A stretch of DNA of 21,972 nt from UBA1046 sp050945515 (GCA_050945515.1 JBMNTB010000030.1:1-21972); one strand, 5' to 3'; counted from the stretch's first letter, positions 5,107 to 12,636 are shown. The notes: generated by a model from the letters alone, not told the origin. Translations and numbers: made by a program.

Positions 5107-7288
5107 CCTGCCTCCACTCTCCCTTCAGATTTAATTGGAGCAGCCGCGCCCAGCGCTTTGCCATATTGATTCCCGTGTAAAAACCTACGTCGGGGCACAT
5201 GGGTATGGTGTCCGCGACAAAGACCTTGTCTGCAATGGAGGATGCGTAGTTGGTCAGGAGAATGTCCGGCTGATAACGTTTAAGGTCGCTTGCGCGGTTG
5301 CCCCTGTCGTAGTTCTCCTCGACGGGCAGGGGCAGATTCAACCTGGTACGGAAGCCTTCGTCCTGAGAGAAGTTTAAGATCCCGATTTTCACGACTTCGA
5401 TTCCGACATCGACAGCGGTCTCCAGGATCCAGTCCAGCTCATGGTTGTATGTGATAATCATGAGCCTTTTGCCGCTCAGGACAGGCCTCAGGGCTTTCAC
5501 CTCGTGCTCATACCTTTCCTTATGCTCAGATATGATAGCCTCAGCAGCCTGCGGACGGCCGAAGAAAGCGGCCACGCCGCGCAGCCATTCCTCCGTCTCG
5601 GCAAAGCCGACAGGAAAGGCCGCATCGTAAAAGACGGAGCCATATTCCCTGGTAAAGAAGTCCCGGAGCATCTTTCCTGTATAATCCTTGTACGCCAGAA
5701 GGTTAAGCTGTGCGGAACAGAAGTTTTCTACGCTGTCGTAAGTGGTCTCGTACAGGAAGCGGCAGTTCACCTTCAGGCCCAGGCGAGAAAGAAAGCCGTT
5801 AATGACCTGGAAATTATCGTTGGTATGTTTCACAACGATTTTTTCAAAAACAATATTAACCGTGTCCGGCACGACGGGCACATCTTGGCGGATGATTTGT
5901 CTGGCCAGAGAGGTATAGCACATCAGCATTCCCTGCAGGTAATCGCCGGCCATATTGCCGTCGGCCTTGATGGTGACGACAGGCAGTCCCGGATCCGCAA
6001 GCAATCTGACCTTGTCGATGTCGTCTCCGATGATGCCAGCAGGACAGGAACTGACGACTGCTATGGCCCGCGGTTTTGCCGCTTTGATTTCCCGTACCTT
6101 TTCCTCCAGCTTCTCCATCCCGCCGAAGATGACTTCCGCTTCGCCCATCTCGGTGCATTCCAGATTGGGGGCAATGGAAACCGGTAGCAGTGCTCCGCGC
6201 TCAAAAAGCGCTCTGCGCCCGGAGGAACTGATGGTCTGAAAGGTAAGATAGGCACAACTTTTCGGAGCATGAGCAAGGATAATAGCATCTCTAATATGCA
6301 CGCTTACGGACATGGCTCCGTTAAAGGCACAGCCGTGCAGGGGCTCGGAGCGTATGACGTTCTTGGACAGATACCGGTTGGGGTCGGCCAGGTCGATTTC
6401 CGGCAGGGCAGGAACCGGCGCCGCTCTGACTTCCGGAACAGATGTGACTTGCGTCTGAACACCGGGCTGAATGCCGGATTTTCCGGGACGGCCTTGTACG
6501 ACGGCTTCCAGTTGCTCGTCAGTAAGGGGCTTTGCTGCGTAGAGAGTACAGCCGTTTGCAATCTCCCGTGCCAGAGTGGAAAAAATATCGATGATGTCCC
6601 GGTCGGCACCTTGTTCGATGACAGTCATATTTATTCGTTCTGCCTGTGTGAAGGCATCGCTGCGGGGAATGACAGCGCAGACCGGTAGGCCGACAGCCTG
6701 AGCGAAGCGCAGGACATGCTCGTCTTCACCTTCGATGTTGCGCCGATTGTAAAGGATGCCCGCGACACGCTTTTCTGCGTTGTCATAGTTGCGGATACCG
6801 CGCAGGATATTGTTAGCGGCATAAAGTGCCATGAATTCACCGGACGTTACTATAAAGATGATATCAGCGTACTCTTGCCGTATGGGTACTGCGAAGCCGC
6901 CGCATACTACATCGCCCAGGACATCATAGATAATGGTGTCGTAATGCTCTTTCAGCTGAAATTGGTTCAAAAGGTCAAAGGTGCTGATGATGCCCCGACC
7001 GGCACAACCGACGCCGGGCTTTGGCCCGCCCGCCTCCACGCAGCCTACGCCACCGAAGCCCTGAAGCAAAATATCCTCTATCTTATAGTCCAGCGGATTG
7101 GTAACGCGCATATAGTCAAGGGCGGTGGTCGGTTTTTGTCCGTGCGTTAAAAGTCGCGTGGAATCGTGCTTCGGGTCGCAGCCGATTTGCAACACTCGTC
7201 GGCCTGCGAGAGCAAGCGCAGCTGACAGGTTTGCGCTGAGTGTAGATTTTCCGATACCACCCTTGCCGTAAATTGCGATTTCCATCAT
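5075..7288 (-). CDS. NifH-like iron protein fused to NifD-like component 1 subunit
   Basis: A single 737-residue frame joins two nitrogenase-type proteins. Residues 1-250 are a complete NifH/BchL-like iron protein: P-loop GKGGIGKST (8-16), switch I GCDPKHDST (36-44), and the two [4Fe-4S] ligand cysteines Cys95 (GVGCAGRG) and Cys129 (GDVVCGGF). Residues ~250-300 form a Pro-rich linker. Residues ~300-737 are a component 1 subunit with all three expected P-cluster-type cysteines: Cys320 (LHGCAFNG), Cys345 (PKSCAYL) and Cys415 (SSCPAGIIGDD). The FeMo-cofactor Cys and His of NifD do not appear (Tyr533 and a CPD motif at 698-700 fall there by eye). ATG 7288 is followed at once by ATG 7285, which is better spaced from AGGA (7294-7291) and may be the true start. 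It is the first gene of a two-gene operon with the NifK-like subunit. The reaction is probably an ATP-driven low-potential reduction; the substrate is unknown. Confidence 0.9.
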   Translation of the reverse strand: MMEIAIYGKGGIGKSTLSANLSAALALAGRRVLQIGCDPKHDSTRLLTHGQKPTTALDYMRVTNPLDYKIEDILLQGFGGVGCVEAGGPKPGVGCAGRGIISTFDLLNQFQLKEHYDTIIYDVLGDVVCGGFAVPIRQEYADIIFIVTSGEFMALYAANNILRGIRNYDNAEKRVAGILYNRRNIEGEDEHVLRFAQAVGLPVCAVIPRSDAFTQAERINMTVIEQGADRDIIDIFSTLAREIANGCTLYAAKPLTDEQLEAVVQGRPGKSGIQPGVQTQVTSVPEVRAAPVPALPEIDLADPNRYLSKNVIRSEPLHGCAFNGAMSVSVHIRDAIILAHAPKSCAYLTFQTISSSGRRALFERGALLPVSIAPNLECTEMGEAEVIFGGMEKLEEKVREIKAAKPRAIAVVSSCPAGIIGDDIDKVRLLADPGLPVVTIKADGNMAGDYLQGMLMCYTSLARQIIRQDVPVVPDTVNIVFEKIVVKHTNDNFQVINGFLSRLGLKVNCRFLYETTYDSVENFCSAQLNLLAYKDYTGKMLRDFFTREYGSVFYDAAFPVGFAETEEWLRGVAAFFGRPQAAEAIISEHKERYEHEVKALRPVLSGKRLMIITYNHELDWILETAVDVGIEVVKIGILNFSQDEGFRTRLNLPLPVEENYDRGNRASDLKRYQPDILLTNYASSIADKVFVADTIPMCPDVGFYTGINMAKRWARLLQLNLKGEWRQDERLFKQYYA

Positions 7289-7305
7289 ATCCTGTGCTCA
7301 CCCCA

Positions 7306-7338
7306 GTCACAGCATGTGACCACTGCTACGATTGTAGC
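7306..7338 (-). promoter_or_regulatory. Two inverted repeats in the leader of the nitrogenase-like operon
   Basis: GTCACA-gca-TGTGAC (7306-7320) and GCTAC-gatt-GTAGC (7325-7338) are perfect inverted repeats between the predicted transcription start (~7357) and ATG 7288. The first resembles the GTAACA-N4-TGTTAC site upstream of the XRE gene, with one symmetrical base change and a spacer one base shorter. They may be operator sites or leader hairpins. Confidence 0.45.
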
Positions 7339-7363
7339 TTACACCACGAACACATCCGAGTGC

Positions 7364-7392
7364 ATTATCGTCCGGCACCATAAATCTGTCAA
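7364..7392 (-). promoter_or_regulatory. Strong sigma-A-type promoter of the nitrogenase-like operon
   Basis: On the minus strand TTGACA (7392-7387), a perfect -35 box, and GATAAT (7369-7364) are separated by 17 bases. The predicted start near 7357 leaves a leader of about 70 bases before ATG 7288. Confidence 0.7.
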
Positions 7393-7482
7393 ACTGATGA
7401 TCTTGCCTGCGATGAGCTCTTTGCCAACGGTGAGACGGAGGCATACGCCAACTTTAAGATTCGTTTCTTTTATCACGCATAA
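7384..7482 (+). pseudogene. Short coding remnant of unrecognised family
   Basis: Between TAA 7381-7383 and TAA 7480-7482 one frame encodes 32 residues without a start codon. They include TDDLACDELFANGETEAYAN and then FKIRFFYHA, which has a coding-like composition. It looks like the C-terminal end of a lost gene. It overlaps the -35 box of the nitrogenase-like promoter on the opposite strand. The family is not recognised. Confidence 0.3.
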
Positions 7483-7570
7483 GTGTGGAGATTGGTAAAA
7501 ATAACTGTTTCAAACACTTATCTATTCTCACAAATTATAATTCTTAAACGCTCAATAACACTCATTTGTT

Positions 7571-7635
7571 TGTCGAACAATCTATGATCGACTTTCAACC
7601 GGTTGCCGCTGGGAATATCACCAAACCAAGGGAAT
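7571..7635. repeat. 65-bp repeat, second copy (first at 2923-2987)
   Basis: This matches 2923-2987 at 56 of 65 positions in the same orientation. It covers the last six codons and the 3' flank of the methyltransferase-like gene. The two copies flank the XRE gene and nitrogenase-like operon as direct repeats about 4.6 kb apart. Confidence 0.75.
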
Positions 7636-8289
7636 GAGTCTGTACTTTACGCGGTTTTTATACTCCGCATAGCCTTCTAAGTCTTTTGCCAAAACTTCTT
7701 CTTCGTTTTTTATCCTTTTAACCGTGATGGCCGGATATAGCAAAAAAACAATAAACGAGAACAGAGAGCCGAGCACCAAGGGCATGGACAAAAACAACAA
7801 GATTGTGGCGGCATACATCGGGTGTCTTACAATGCCGTACAGCCCGGTGTCGACAAGCTTTTGGCTGTCCTGAACTTCTATTGTCCTCGAAAGATAGGTG
7901 TTTTCACGCAAGACCTCTGCATATAGCAGATATGCAAACAAGAAAACCGCCGTTGCGGCGAAAACCAAGGCCTTGGGCAGAACAAGCCACTTATAGCGGT
8001 AATCCAGCCCTGCAAGAACAAAACCGCCGATAAACATGAGCGAGCTCAAGAGTAGCACGCTCTTTTGCTCCGCTTCTTTCTCTTTGGCATTGAGTCTCTT
8101 GCGCAAAAGCTCCGGGTTTTTTATGGCCAAAACAATTCCCACAAAAAGCATAGGAATAAAAAGAACAGCGATAAGCAGCCACGCATTCCAGAATTTAAGC
8201 GTTCCGGCCGGAATAAACAGCAAAGCCGAGAGCAATATTAGCCCCGACAGGTATTTCACGATCGCTTGAACAAACAGCTTTTTATCCAT
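7618..8289 (-). CDS. Isoprenylcysteine carboxyl methyltransferase (ICMT)-like integral membrane protein
   Basis: I choose ATG 8289 (223 residues) because GGGAGGA (8303-8297) sits seven bases before it. The in-frame ATG at 8337 has no comparable site. The protein is strongly hydrophobic, with about five or six membrane segments, including ~12-28, ~36-54, ~76-95, ~100-120 and ~160-185. The C-terminal third carries the family signature GLYGIVRHPMYAATIL, then a hairpin of hydrophobic segments, and RIKNEEEVLAKDLEGYAEYK with conserved Glu residues. These form the SAM-binding region of ICMT/PEMT/NnrU-type methyltransferases. Bacterial members act on unknown lipids or small molecules, so the substrate cannot be given. 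It lies upstream of the nitrogenase-like operon on the same strand, 329 bases away, with an independent promoter between. A deleted paralogue exists at 2923-3025. Confidence 0.85.
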   Translation of the reverse strand: MDKKLFVQAIVKYLSGLILLSALLFIPAGTLKFWNAWLLIAVLFIPMLFVGIVLAIKNPELLRKRLNAKEKEAEQKSVLLLSSLMFIGGFVLAGLDYRYKWLVLPKALVFAATAVFLFAYLLYAEVLRENTYLSRTIEVQDSQKLVDTGLYGIVRHPMYAATILLFLSMPLVLGSLFSFIVFLLYPAITVKRIKNEEEVLAKDLEGYAEYKNRVKYRLIPLVW

Positions 8290-8500
8290 TCGGTTTTCCT
8301 CCCGGCTCAAATTGCACTCTTCGCACCCGCCCTGCACAGGAGTCGCCGGACAATCCGCGAGCGCCTTCGTTTTTGAAATAATGAAGTTGATGCGATCCTC
8401 AATGTGGAGGGTTATGTAGCCTTGGCAGAAGCTAATTCTTCCCCGATTCCACGGTTTTCTCAGTGTTATTCTTGTTCTTTGCCGTTGTCAAAGTCTGGTT

Positions 8501-9424
8501 CTAGTGTCTGAAGGTGTGCCAGCCGCAGTGGGCGGACAGATATTCCAAAATGGCGGTGGCGCCGATGCTATTGCCGTAGCGGTCGAGCGCCGAGCCGAAG
8601 GCGCCTATACCGAGGCGATGATTCACCACTGCCATGATGCCGCCGCCCACGCCGCTCTTGGCGGGAAGGCCGACTTTGACGGCGAAGGAGCCGCTGCCGT
8701 CATACAGGCCGCAGGTAAACATCAGAGATTCGGTAATCCGGACTGCTGAGGTGGAGATTACCCGTTCGCCTGTGGTACAGTCGATACCGCCATTGGCCAT
8801 TGTAGCGGCGAAGCGGGCCAGATCGCGGGCACAGACATTGATGGCACAGGAACGGGTATAGAAACGAAGCGATTCATCCAGATCCCCTACCAATAGCTTC
8901 AGACGCTTAAGTTCCCAAGCTAGAGCATGATTGCGCTCACTATGAGCATATTCGGAACGATAGACTTCCTCATTACAACTGATCTGCGGATTGTGGCAGA
9001 GGGCGCGCACCCGCTGCAAGAAATCATCAAAGCTCATCAAGGTGGATAAAAGCGAGGACACGACAATCGCACCGGCATTGATCAGGGGATTGCTGGGTTT
9101 TTCCGAGAACTCGCCCAGAGTGGTTAGTTCGCTGAAAGGGGCTCCCGACGGTTCCATGCCTACCAGTTCGAACAATTTGTCCTCTCCCACCAGTTCCAGG
9201 GCAAAGATCAAGGCAAAGACTTTTTCAATGCTCTGTAGTGTGAAGTAGACTACGGCATCGCCGGCAGAGTATTCCTGGCCGCCCAATTCCAGGACAGATA
9301 CCCCGAGCAAGGCAGGATTGACCTTGGAGAGTTCCGGGATATAATCAGCCACTTTCCCTTGCGCCAGCTGCGGACGGGCCTGTTCTACGCTGTGATCCAA
9401 AAGAAGCTGTAAGTTTTGTTTCAT
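8501..9424 (-). CDS. glsA: Glutaminase A
   Basis: This 307-residue protein has the usual length of glutaminase A, a serine-dependent amidohydrolase with a beta-lactamase-like fold that converts glutamine to glutamate and ammonia. Visible motifs are the catalytic SxxK (Ser65-Ile-Glu-Lys68), KPSNPLINAGAI (109-120), YRSEYAHSERN (155-165), Tyr189 in FYTRSCAINV, DLARFAATMANGG (201-213), GLPAKSGVGGGIMAVV (252-267) and ALDRYGNSIGA (279-289). ATG 9424 follows GGAGGA closely. It is divergent from enolase. The family's common FSPxLD motif appears as FGSALD, a small variation. There is no clear terminator after its stop. It probably serves glutamine catabolism. Confidence 0.95.
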   Translation of the reverse strand: MKQNLQLLLDHSVEQARPQLAQGKVADYIPELSKVNPALLGVSVLELGGQEYSAGDAVVYFTLQSIEKVFALIFALELVGEDKLFELVGMEPSGAPFSELTTLGEFSEKPSNPLINAGAIVVSSLLSTLMSFDDFLQRVRALCHNPQISCNEEVYRSEYAHSERNHALAWELKRLKLLVGDLDESLRFYTRSCAINVCARDLARFAATMANGGIDCTTGERVISTSAVRITESLMFTCGLYDGSGSFAVKVGLPAKSGVGGGIMAVVNHRLGIGAFGSALDRYGNSIGATAILEYLSAHCGWHTFRH

Positions 9425-9802
9425 CTGTTCCTCCCCCCCGGTTTGGCGGCGCCGTGCAGACTGTCAGTCGTTCATCCGCTACCTGACATCCAAGTTTATC
9501 CAAGCAGTACTACCCGCGAGACCGTATTGCGCTGCATCCGCAGCTCTGTCTCCGCGCCCGGCACAAAAAGTTTCTTATGCTCATATACAGTTTCTTGCAG
9601 CATCTATCTTCTGCCTCACTGATGCAAAATCTTATAAATTCGGTCTTTATTATAGCAATGTCAATCGGTATCTACAGCAGATAAACAGCTGCCCGTTGCG
9701 TCAAAAAATAAACAAAAGACAAGTATCCTCCTCTCTTTACTCAAACTTTACTAGAATTTTGATAGAATAGAGGAGAATACTCCACAGGAAAGGGGCAATC
9801 TT
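9425..9802. other. Divergent intergenic region between glsA and eno
   Basis: These 378 bases hold the ribosome binding site of glsA (GGAGGA, minus strand, 9429-9434), a possible small ORF (9496-9603, minus), and the eno promoter and ribosome binding site. For eno, TAGAAT (9763-9768) is a good -10 box but no well-spaced -35 box is obvious. AAAGGGG (9790-9796) precedes ATG 9803. No riboswitch or T-box core is recognised. Confidence 0.5.
9496..9603 (-). CDS. Possible 35-residue small protein upstream of glsA
   Basis: ATG 9603 to TAA 9498-9496 encodes 35 residues, including ETVYEHKKLFVPGAETELRM and ending NTVSRVVLLG. The composition looks coding-like, and it is co-directional with glsA, ending ~70 bases before it. 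The upstream GAGGCAGAAG is only a weak ribosome binding site. It could be a leader peptide, a truncated gene or chance. Confidence 0.25.
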   Translation of the reverse strand: MLQETVYEHKKLFVPGAETELRMQRNTVSRVVLLG

Positions 9803-11104
9803 ATGGAAGAACTGATTATCTTCAATATCAAGGCACGTGAAATCATTGACTCGCGAGGCAATCCCACCGTAGAAGCCGAAGTCTACACCGACGATGGCTC
9901 AATGGGCAGAGCCGCCGTACCCTCCGGAGCTTCAACCGGCGCTTTTGAGGCTGTTGAGCTCAGAGACGGAGACAAATCCCGCTATTTGGGCAAGGGTGTC
10001 CAGAAAGCTGTCGAGAATATCGAAGATATCGTTGCCCCGCACCTGCTCGGCTGCAATATCTATGATCAGGAACAGATCGACCTGCTGCTCAGAGATTTGG
10101 ACGGCACGGAGAACAAAGCGAAACTGGGCGCCAATGCCATCCTCGCTGTCTCTCTCGCCTGTGCCAAATGTGCAGCCGCCTCATTGGATATGCCGCTGTG
10201 GCAATATCTGGGCGGCCTTAGAGCCCATATCCTGCCAGTGCCGATGATGAATGTCATCAATGGCGGCAAGCATGCCGACAACAATGTCAATCTGCAGGAA
10301 TTCATGATCATGCCGACCGGAGCGGAGTCCTTCCGCGAAGGCCTGCGCTGGTGTATCGAAGTCTTCCACACCCTGAAGTCACTGCTGAAAGCAGACGGTT
10401 ACAGTACAGCCGTCGGCGACGAAGGCGGCTTTGCACCCAATCTTGAGTCTGACGAAGACGCCCTCAAATATCTGGTCAAAGCCATAGAAGAAGCCGGTTA
10501 TCAGCCGGGCATCGATTTCTTCATCGCCATGGATCCCGCCGCCACCGAGCTCTACGAAGAGGCCAAAGCCGTAGGCAAGGACGGCTATCTCTTCTGGAAA
10601 ACCGGCGAATTCAAAACCAGTGCTGAAATGGTCGACTATTGGTCGGAGCTGGCCGATAAATACCCGATCATCTCCCTGGAGGACGGCCTGGCCGAAGAAG
10701 ACTGGGAGGGCTGGCAGCTCCTGACTGCAAAACTCGGTTCCAGGATGCAGCTGGTCGGCGACGATCTCTTCGTCACGAATACGGAGCGCCTGGAGCGCGG
10801 CATAGTTTCTGATTCCGCCAACTCCATACTGATCAAACTCAATCAGATCGGCACTTTGACCGAAACCCTGGAAGCGATTGAGCTGGCCCAAAAGAACAAC
10901 TGGACTGCCGTCATCTCCCACCGCTCCGGCGAAACCGAAGACGTCACCATCGCCGATATCGCCGTCGCTGTCAACGCCGGCCAGATCAAGACCGGCGCTC
11001 CCTCGCGCACCGACCGCGTTGCCAAATACAACCAGCTGCTGCGCATTGAGGAGGAGCTAGGCGCCAGAGCCACTTATGCCGGTCTCGACGCTTTCACCTT
11101 CTGA
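9803..11104 (+). CDS. eno: Enolase (phosphopyruvate hydratase)
   Basis: The 433-residue protein is full length for bacterial enolase, which interconverts 2-phosphoglycerate and phosphoenolpyruvate in glycolysis in the cytoplasm. All key residues are present: the Ser43 loop (SGAST), Glu166 (QEF), Glu207 (GDEGGFAPN), Mg ligands Asp244 (AMDPAA), Glu293 (SLEDG) and Asp320 (VGDDL), the base Lys345 (IKLNQIGT), SHRSGETED (372-380), and Lys396 (IKTGAPSR). Codon use is strongly biased to C-ending codons and is more GC-rich than the rest of the window, as expected for a highly expressed gene. It stands alone with its own promoter and terminator rather than with other glycolytic genes. Confidence 0.98.
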   Translation: MEELIIFNIKAREIIDSRGNPTVEAEVYTDDGSMGRAAVPSGASTGAFEAVELRDGDKSRYLGKGVQKAVENIEDIVAPHLLGCNIYDQEQIDLLLRDLDGTENKAKLGANAILAVSLACAKCAAASLDMPLWQYLGGLRAHILPVPMMNVINGGKHADNNVNLQEFMIMPTGAESFREGLRWCIEVFHTLKSLLKADGYSTAVGDEGGFAPNLESDEDALKYLVKAIEEAGYQPGIDFFIAMDPAATELYEEAKAVGKDGYLFWKTGEFKTSAEMVDYWSELADKYPIISLEDGLAEEDWEGWQLLTAKLGSRMQLVGDDLFVTNTERLERGIVSDSANSILIKLNQIGTLTETLEAIELAQKNNWTAVISHRSGETEDVTIADIAVAVNAGQIKTGAPSRTDRVAKYNQLLRIEEELGARATYAGLDAFTF

Positions 11105-11160
11105 GGGTCACGAACTTCTCAAAGCACACCGTAAAGCCTGGTGAAAAATCCCTAAACCTA

Positions 11161-11190
11161 AGCGCCCGTCTCTACCAAACGGGCGCTTTT
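11161..11190 (+). terminator. Rho-independent terminator of eno
   Basis: AGCGCCCGT (11161-11169) and ACGGGCGCT (11179-11187) form a perfect 9-bp GC-rich stem with a 9-base loop. It is followed by TTT and a second T-run (11197-11200). Confidence 0.85.
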
Positions 11191-11330
11191 ATCTGCTTTT
11201 GGCAAGGTCAGCCGATTCTGTAAACAGCTGCATCGCGTCATCACTTAAAACAAGAGGAGCTACCCCCTGCACCTTTAAGCGCCGGGAACAGCTCCGGTAA
11301 TTTTGTGCTTTAAGTCTGACTTAGGTCAGC

Positions 11331-12581
11331 TTAGGCATTGTCGTAATCGTTTACGCCGAGCTCAATCTTCTTCAATGCATCCATCAGCTCGTCATCTGTG
11401 ATGACCAGCGGAGGCGCAAAGCGGATGATATCGCCGTGGGTTGGCTTGGCCAGGACACCATGATCTGCCATCATCAGGCAGAGATCCCAAGCCTCGATGT
11501 GTTTGCCAGCTTTGTTTTCCTTCTCTTTGATGACTGCTGCGTTCAGAAGTCCCTTACCGCGTACGATCAGGATGTTATCGGATTTCAGGTTCTTGAGATA
11601 GTCGCGGAAAATCTTACCTTTTCTTTCGGACTCTTCTGCCAGGTTCTCTTCTTTGAGAACGGTCAGGGCTGCCATTGCCACCCTGCAGGCGACCGGATAA
11701 CCGCCGAACGTAGAACCGTGCTGGCCAGGCTTGATTGTCAGCATGATCTCGTCGTCTGCCAGAACTGCAGAGGCAGGGAGCATACCGCCGGACAGTGCTT
11801 TACCGAGTGTCAGGATATCAGGACGGACACCTTCGTGGTCGCAGGCCAGGAGCTTACCGGTTCTTGCCAGACCGGTCTGAACTTCGTCAGCGATGAACAG
11901 GACATTGTGCTTCTTACACAGGTCATATGCGCCTTTCAGATAGCCATCGTGAGGAACATAGACACCGCGCTCGCCCTGGATAGGCTCAAGCAGGAAGCCA
12001 CAGGTCTCTTTGCCGTATTCATCAAGTGCCTTCTCCAGAGCATCGAGATCATCATAAGGAATCTTGACGACGCCGGGCAGGAAAGGTCCGTAATTTCCAT
12101 AAGCCTCGGGATCAGTAGAGAAAGAAATCATTGCCAAAGTACGGCCATGGAAGTTCTCCTCACAAACGATAATCTTAGCTTTGTTCTCGGGAATACCCTT
12201 TACTTCGTAGCCCCATTTGCGAGCCAGTTTCAGCGCTGTTTCATCAGCCTCTGCGCCGGTGTTCATCGGCAGGACCTTGTCATAGCCGAAGTAATCCGTC
12301 ATGAACTTGCAGAACTCACCCATCTGGTCATTGTGGAAAGCTCTGGATGTCAGGGCAATACGATTGACCTGCTCTTCCATTGCTGCAACAATCTTCGGGT
12401 GGCAATGTCCCTGGTTCACGGCAGAGTACGCGGACAGGAAGTCATAATATTGTTTCCCCTCTACGTCCCAAACCTTAGCTCCTCTTCCCTTTGACAGCAC
12501 TACAGGCAGCGGATGGTAGTTGTGCGCACCATGCTTCGCTTCTAAATCCATGTGGTACTGTGGGCTCATCTTTTTGGTCAT
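11331..12581 (-). CDS. rocD: Ornithine aminotransferase
   Basis: The 416-residue class III PLP-dependent aminotransferase interconverts ornithine plus 2-oxoglutarate and glutamate-5-semialdehyde plus glutamate. Similarity to ornithine aminotransferases runs throughout: the N-terminal HGAHNYHPLPVVLSKGRGAKVWDVEGK, the FLSAYSAVNQGHCHP motif (48-61), NTGAEADETALKLAR (107-121), EENFHGRT (141-148), LEPIQGERGV (198-207), ADEVQTGLARTGK (231-243) with Asp232 for the pyridine nitrogen, and Lys261 (TLGKALSGG) as the Schiff-base lysine. The YSAVNQGH and QTGLARTG patterns favour ornithine over acetylornithine or GABA transaminases. ATG 12581 follows AAGGAGGA. It has its own promoter and a leader with a long palindrome. 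No other arginine/proline genes are adjacent. It diverges from the M24B peptidase gene. Confidence 0.93.
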   Translation of the reverse strand: MTKKMSPQYHMDLEAKHGAHNYHPLPVVLSKGRGAKVWDVEGKQYYDFLSAYSAVNQGHCHPKIVAAMEEQVNRIALTSRAFHNDQMGEFCKFMTDYFGYDKVLPMNTGAEADETALKLARKWGYEVKGIPENKAKIIVCEENFHGRTLAMISFSTDPEAYGNYGPFLPGVVKIPYDDLDALEKALDEYGKETCGFLLEPIQGERGVYVPHDGYLKGAYDLCKKHNVLFIADEVQTGLARTGKLLACDHEGVRPDILTLGKALSGGMLPASAVLADDEIMLTIKPGQHGSTFGGYPVACRVAMAALTVLKEENLAEESERKGKIFRDYLKNLKSDNILIVRGKGLLNAAVIKEKENKAGKHIEAWDLCLMMADHGVLAKPTHGDIIRFAPPLVITDDELMDALKKIELGVNDYDNA

Positions 12582-12610
12582 TAGTTATTCCTCCTTATTT
12601 TTGGTCGACC

Positions 12611-12636
12611 GGAAAGAAGCCGGCCGGCTTTTTTCC
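12611..12636. promoter_or_regulatory. 26-base palindrome in the rocD leader
   Basis: AAGCCGGCCGGCTT (12617-12630) is a perfect palindrome. With one mismatch per side the symmetry extends to GGAAA...TTTCC at 12611-12636. It lies 30-55 bases upstream of the rocD start, downstream of its promoter. It may be an operator or a tight hairpin in the leader. The T-run on the plus strand gives it a terminator look, but no plus-strand gene lies upstream. Confidence 0.5.

Larger units (their letters stand above)
7289..7617. other. Regulatory and remnant interval between fusion gene and methyltransferase-like gene
   Basis: These ~330 bases carry the leader and promoter of the nitrogenase-like operon (7306-7392), a short coding remnant on the plus strand (7384-7482), and the left part of a repeated sequence also found at 2923-2987. 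No intact gene is supported. Confidence 0.6.

Noticed and set aside
5441..6187. 248-residue plus-strand frame opposite the NifD-like half
   Set aside because: The minus strand carries clear family motifs here. The opposite frame has no recognisable features.
3814..7288. True nitrogenase (nifHDK) and nitrogen fixation
   Set aside because: FeMo-cofactor ligands are not seen, the K-like subunit keeps only one cluster cysteine and is short, and no nifB, nifE or nifN gene is in the window.
7316..7498. 60-residue plus-strand frame in the nitrogenase-like leader
   Set aside because: It is out of frame with the more coding-like remnant at 7384-7482 and has no ribosome binding site.
8338..8500. Hidden gene between the methyltransferase-like gene and glsA
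   Set aside because: A plus-strand frame (ILNVEGYVALAEANSS) looks partly coding-like but is short, has no start with ribosome binding site, and I do not recognise it.
9425..9640. T-box or riboswitch upstream of glsA
   Set aside because: A GGTAGTACTGC-like stretch on the minus strand recalls a T-box core but lacks the GGTGG...CCGCG pattern and a terminator hairpin.
11316..11329. Terminator of rocD (CTGAC-TTAG-GTCAG)
   Set aside because: The stem is only 5 bp and on the minus strand no T-run follows, so it is not a convincing terminator.
11436..12494. 352-residue plus-strand frame opposite rocD
   Set aside because: It is a shadow of the well-conserved ornithine aminotransferase, with no ribosome binding site and no protein-like motifs.
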